From assembly GCA_945868485.1 (NCBI GenBank), contig CAMBLS010000007.1:1-32536 (forward strand): 32,536 nucleotides of DNA, given 5' to 3'. Below, piece by piece: positions 31,226 through 32,536 of the stretch. The notes beneath the pieces were generated by a model. The model worked only from the letters and a program-made list of their open reading frames with translations, was not told where the DNA came from and ran no database searches. The stretch's first letter is position 1, and each line of letters begins with the position of its first letter. The DNA is from an uncultured Lachnospiraceae bacterium (lineage in GTDB: Bacteria; Bacillota; Clostridia; Lachnospirales; Lachnospiraceae). Both the position numbers and the translations under genes were made by a program.

Positions 31226-32536
31226 CTACTCCTTATGGATAATCTCCAGATCCTTTACATATTTCCTTTCCATCTGATGTCTCGCCTTTCGGTTTTCCAC
31301 GGTATCAAAAATAATGGAAAAGTCATAATCCTCCGGATACAACTCATCTGAGGAGACATGCAGCTTTACCCTCTTATGATTAATATAAATTTTCTTATCA
31401 GGAAGCTGAACGCGAAGTACACCCTTTTCATTTACTGGCTCACAGACAATACCAATCTTCTTATCTGGATAAACCATCACACTGTCCCCACGCCTAAATT
31501 TCTCGGAAAGCTGCTTCTGGTGAAACGGTTTGCTTTTTTTGACAGAGGCATTCTTTTCCTTCCTCAGTCCCTGTTCTAACTGGGTGTCAAACTCCTTTCC
31601 CACACTACTACTTCCATAGGCTGCCTTTTGTGCCTCCCACAGCATTCCTTCCGGCATCCCCAGTTTTCTGGCAATATAGAAAGCGCAGCTTTCTCCTGCC
31701 TCTCCAATAATCAGCTGATAAAGAGGTCTTAAACTTTCTTTATCAAATGTCATGCGGGCATTGACAACGCCTTCCTCCTGCTCTGCATAGGTCTTTACTT
31801 CAGGGTAATGGGTGGTTACCAGATAAAGCGCACCACTCTTTTTCAGTTCCTTTAAAATAGCAATGGCAATTCCCATTCCCTCTGCCGGGTCGGTGCCAGA
31901 ACCAAGCTCATCTAAGATAACCAGACTCTCCTTGTCTGCCTTTCTCAAAATAGAAAGCACATTTGTAATATGTGCCGAAAAGGTCGACAGGTTCTCTGTA
32001 AGATTTTGCCCATCTCCGATGTCGCAGAGAATCATGTTATTCATACAGATTTCTGCCCTTTCACAGGCAGTATGCAGACCACATTGCGCCAGAAGGCAAT
32101 TTAACGCTACCGTCTTAATGGCTACCGTCTTTCCCCCGGTATTGGGTCCTGTGATAATGACACCCTTAATTCCCCGCCCTATTTCAAATTGAAGGGGAAC
32201 ATTCACTTTCCGATCCATCAGGGGATGTCGTCCACCTTCAAGCCGTATATAACGCTCTGTATTGATGGATGGCTCCACACCATCATAAGCCATGCTCAGC
32301 TTTCCCTTGGCAAAGATAAAGTCAAGCTTCTCGATGGTTGCATTGTTTTTTACGATGATATCCGCCTTATCCGAAAGCATTGCTGTAAGGGTATACAGAA
32401 TTCGCCTTTCTTCATTTTCCTCATCAATCCTCATTTCCTGCAATTCTTCATACAGCTTTGCCACTGCCACAGGTTCTATAAACAGGGTGCTTCCTGTGGA
32501 TGATTTGTCAATCACAGAGCCCGGCACTTTAAACTT
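31226..32536 (-). CDS. mutS2: MutS2-family ATPase, 3' part only, without Smr domain
   Basis: The frame is open to the window edge, so the 5' part is missing. The visible 436 residues cover the end of the core/lever region (PGSVIDKSSTGSTLFIEP), the ABC-type ATPase with Walker A GPNTGGKT, the signature LSTFSAHITNVLSIL, Walker B LVILDELGSGTD and the switch histidine THYPEVK, then a KOW-like basic segment (GDSVMVYPDKKIG). In MutS2 a Smr nuclease domain normally closes the protein. Here the chain stops about 45 residues after the KOW-like part (DLEIIHKE), so Smr is absent. The role is likely binding branched DNA or collided ribosomes, as known for MutS2. Which role a Smr-less form keeps is open. 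Confidence 0.88.
   Translation of the reverse strand, partial: KFKVPGSVIDKSSTGSTLFIEPVAVAKLYEELQEMRIDEENEERRILYTLTAMLSDKADIIVKNNATIEKLDFIFAKGKLSMAYDGVEPSINTERYIRLEGGRHPLMDRKVNVPLQFEIGRGIKGVIITGPNTGGKTVAIKTVALNCLLAQCGLHTACERAEICMNNMILCDIGDGQNLTENLSTFSAHITNVLSILRKADKESLVILDELGSGTDPAEGMGIAIAILKELKKSGALYLVTTHYPEVKTYAEQEEGVVNARMTFDKESLRPLYQLIIGEAGESCAFYIARKLGMPEGMLWEAQKAAYGSSSVGKEFDTQLEQGLRKEKNASVKKSKPFHQKQLSEKFRRGDSVMVYPDKKIGIVCEPVNEKGVLRVQLPDKKIYINHKRVKLHVSSDELYPEDYDFSIIFDTVENRKARHQMERKYVKDLEIIHKE

Noticed and set aside
1-32536. CRISPR arrays, prophage modules, rRNA operons
   Set aside because: No regularly spaced direct repeats, no phage structural or integrase genes and no rRNA sequence were seen on either strand.

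Overview
The window looks like a chromosomal segment of a low-to-mid GC anaerobic Firmicute, most likely a gut-type Clostridia of the Lachnospiraceae. The grounds are strong AGGAGG-type ribosome sites, short genes packed into small operons, and families typical of that group: a DUF5721 protein, a DUF1015 protein, a PUA-less ProB, a KtrAB-like potassium system and a MATE transporter fused to a GHKL domain. This assignment is inference. No rRNA or tRNA gene was seen.

Region 1 (1-4024) is accessory in character and AT-rich. At the left edge, on the minus strand, a GC-richer non-coding block of about 250 nt with long-range pairing sits upstream of a gene that runs off the window. It resembles the RNA-plus-ORF layout of HEARO/omega-RNA (IscB-type) elements, but the protein cannot be seen. 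A two-gene plus-strand operon follows: an unrecognised 496-residue protein and a MATE transporter with a C-terminal anti-sigma-kinase-like domain whose key residues are changed. The stretch ends in two inverted repeats, one a perfect 18-bp repeat.

Region 2 (4025-17444) is a run of minus-strand genes. A nucleotide/pyrophosphate-scavenging operon (exported 5'-nucleotidase, membrane-anchored family II pyrophosphatase, acyltransferase) has a consensus cre site at its promoter. Upstream lies frdCAB, a fumarate reductase/succinate dehydrogenase whose flavoprotein lacks the usual FAD-linking histidine. Then come a membrane SpoIIE-type phosphatase, an alkylsulfatase lipoprotein, an EamA transporter and a PutP sodium/proline symporter.

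Region 3 (17445-18113) is the divergent putP/DUF1015 intergenic region. It is filled by a 470-bp imperfect palindrome that could fold into one giant hairpin. It encodes nothing recognisable and is the most striking non-coding structure in the window.

Region 4 (18114-32536) is mostly housekeeping: DUF1015, proB, an ASKHA-type reductive activator, an RlmI-like methyltransferase, a DUF2752 protein with TrkA/TrkH, trpS, an NCS2 purine permease overlapping a Dus enzyme, a GNAT acetyltransferase, a DUF5721 protein, a coiled-coil protein and the 3' part of a MutS2 that lacks the Smr domain. Bidirectional terminators separate the convergent pairs DUF1015/proB and trpS/NCS2.

Functional links that can be proposed: proline uptake (PutP) near proline synthesis (ProB); fumarate respiration or disposal by FrdCAB; phosphate and nucleoside salvage under carbon control; and two partner-switching-type enzymes (the GHKL domain on MATE and the SpoIIE phosphatase) with no STAS partner in view.
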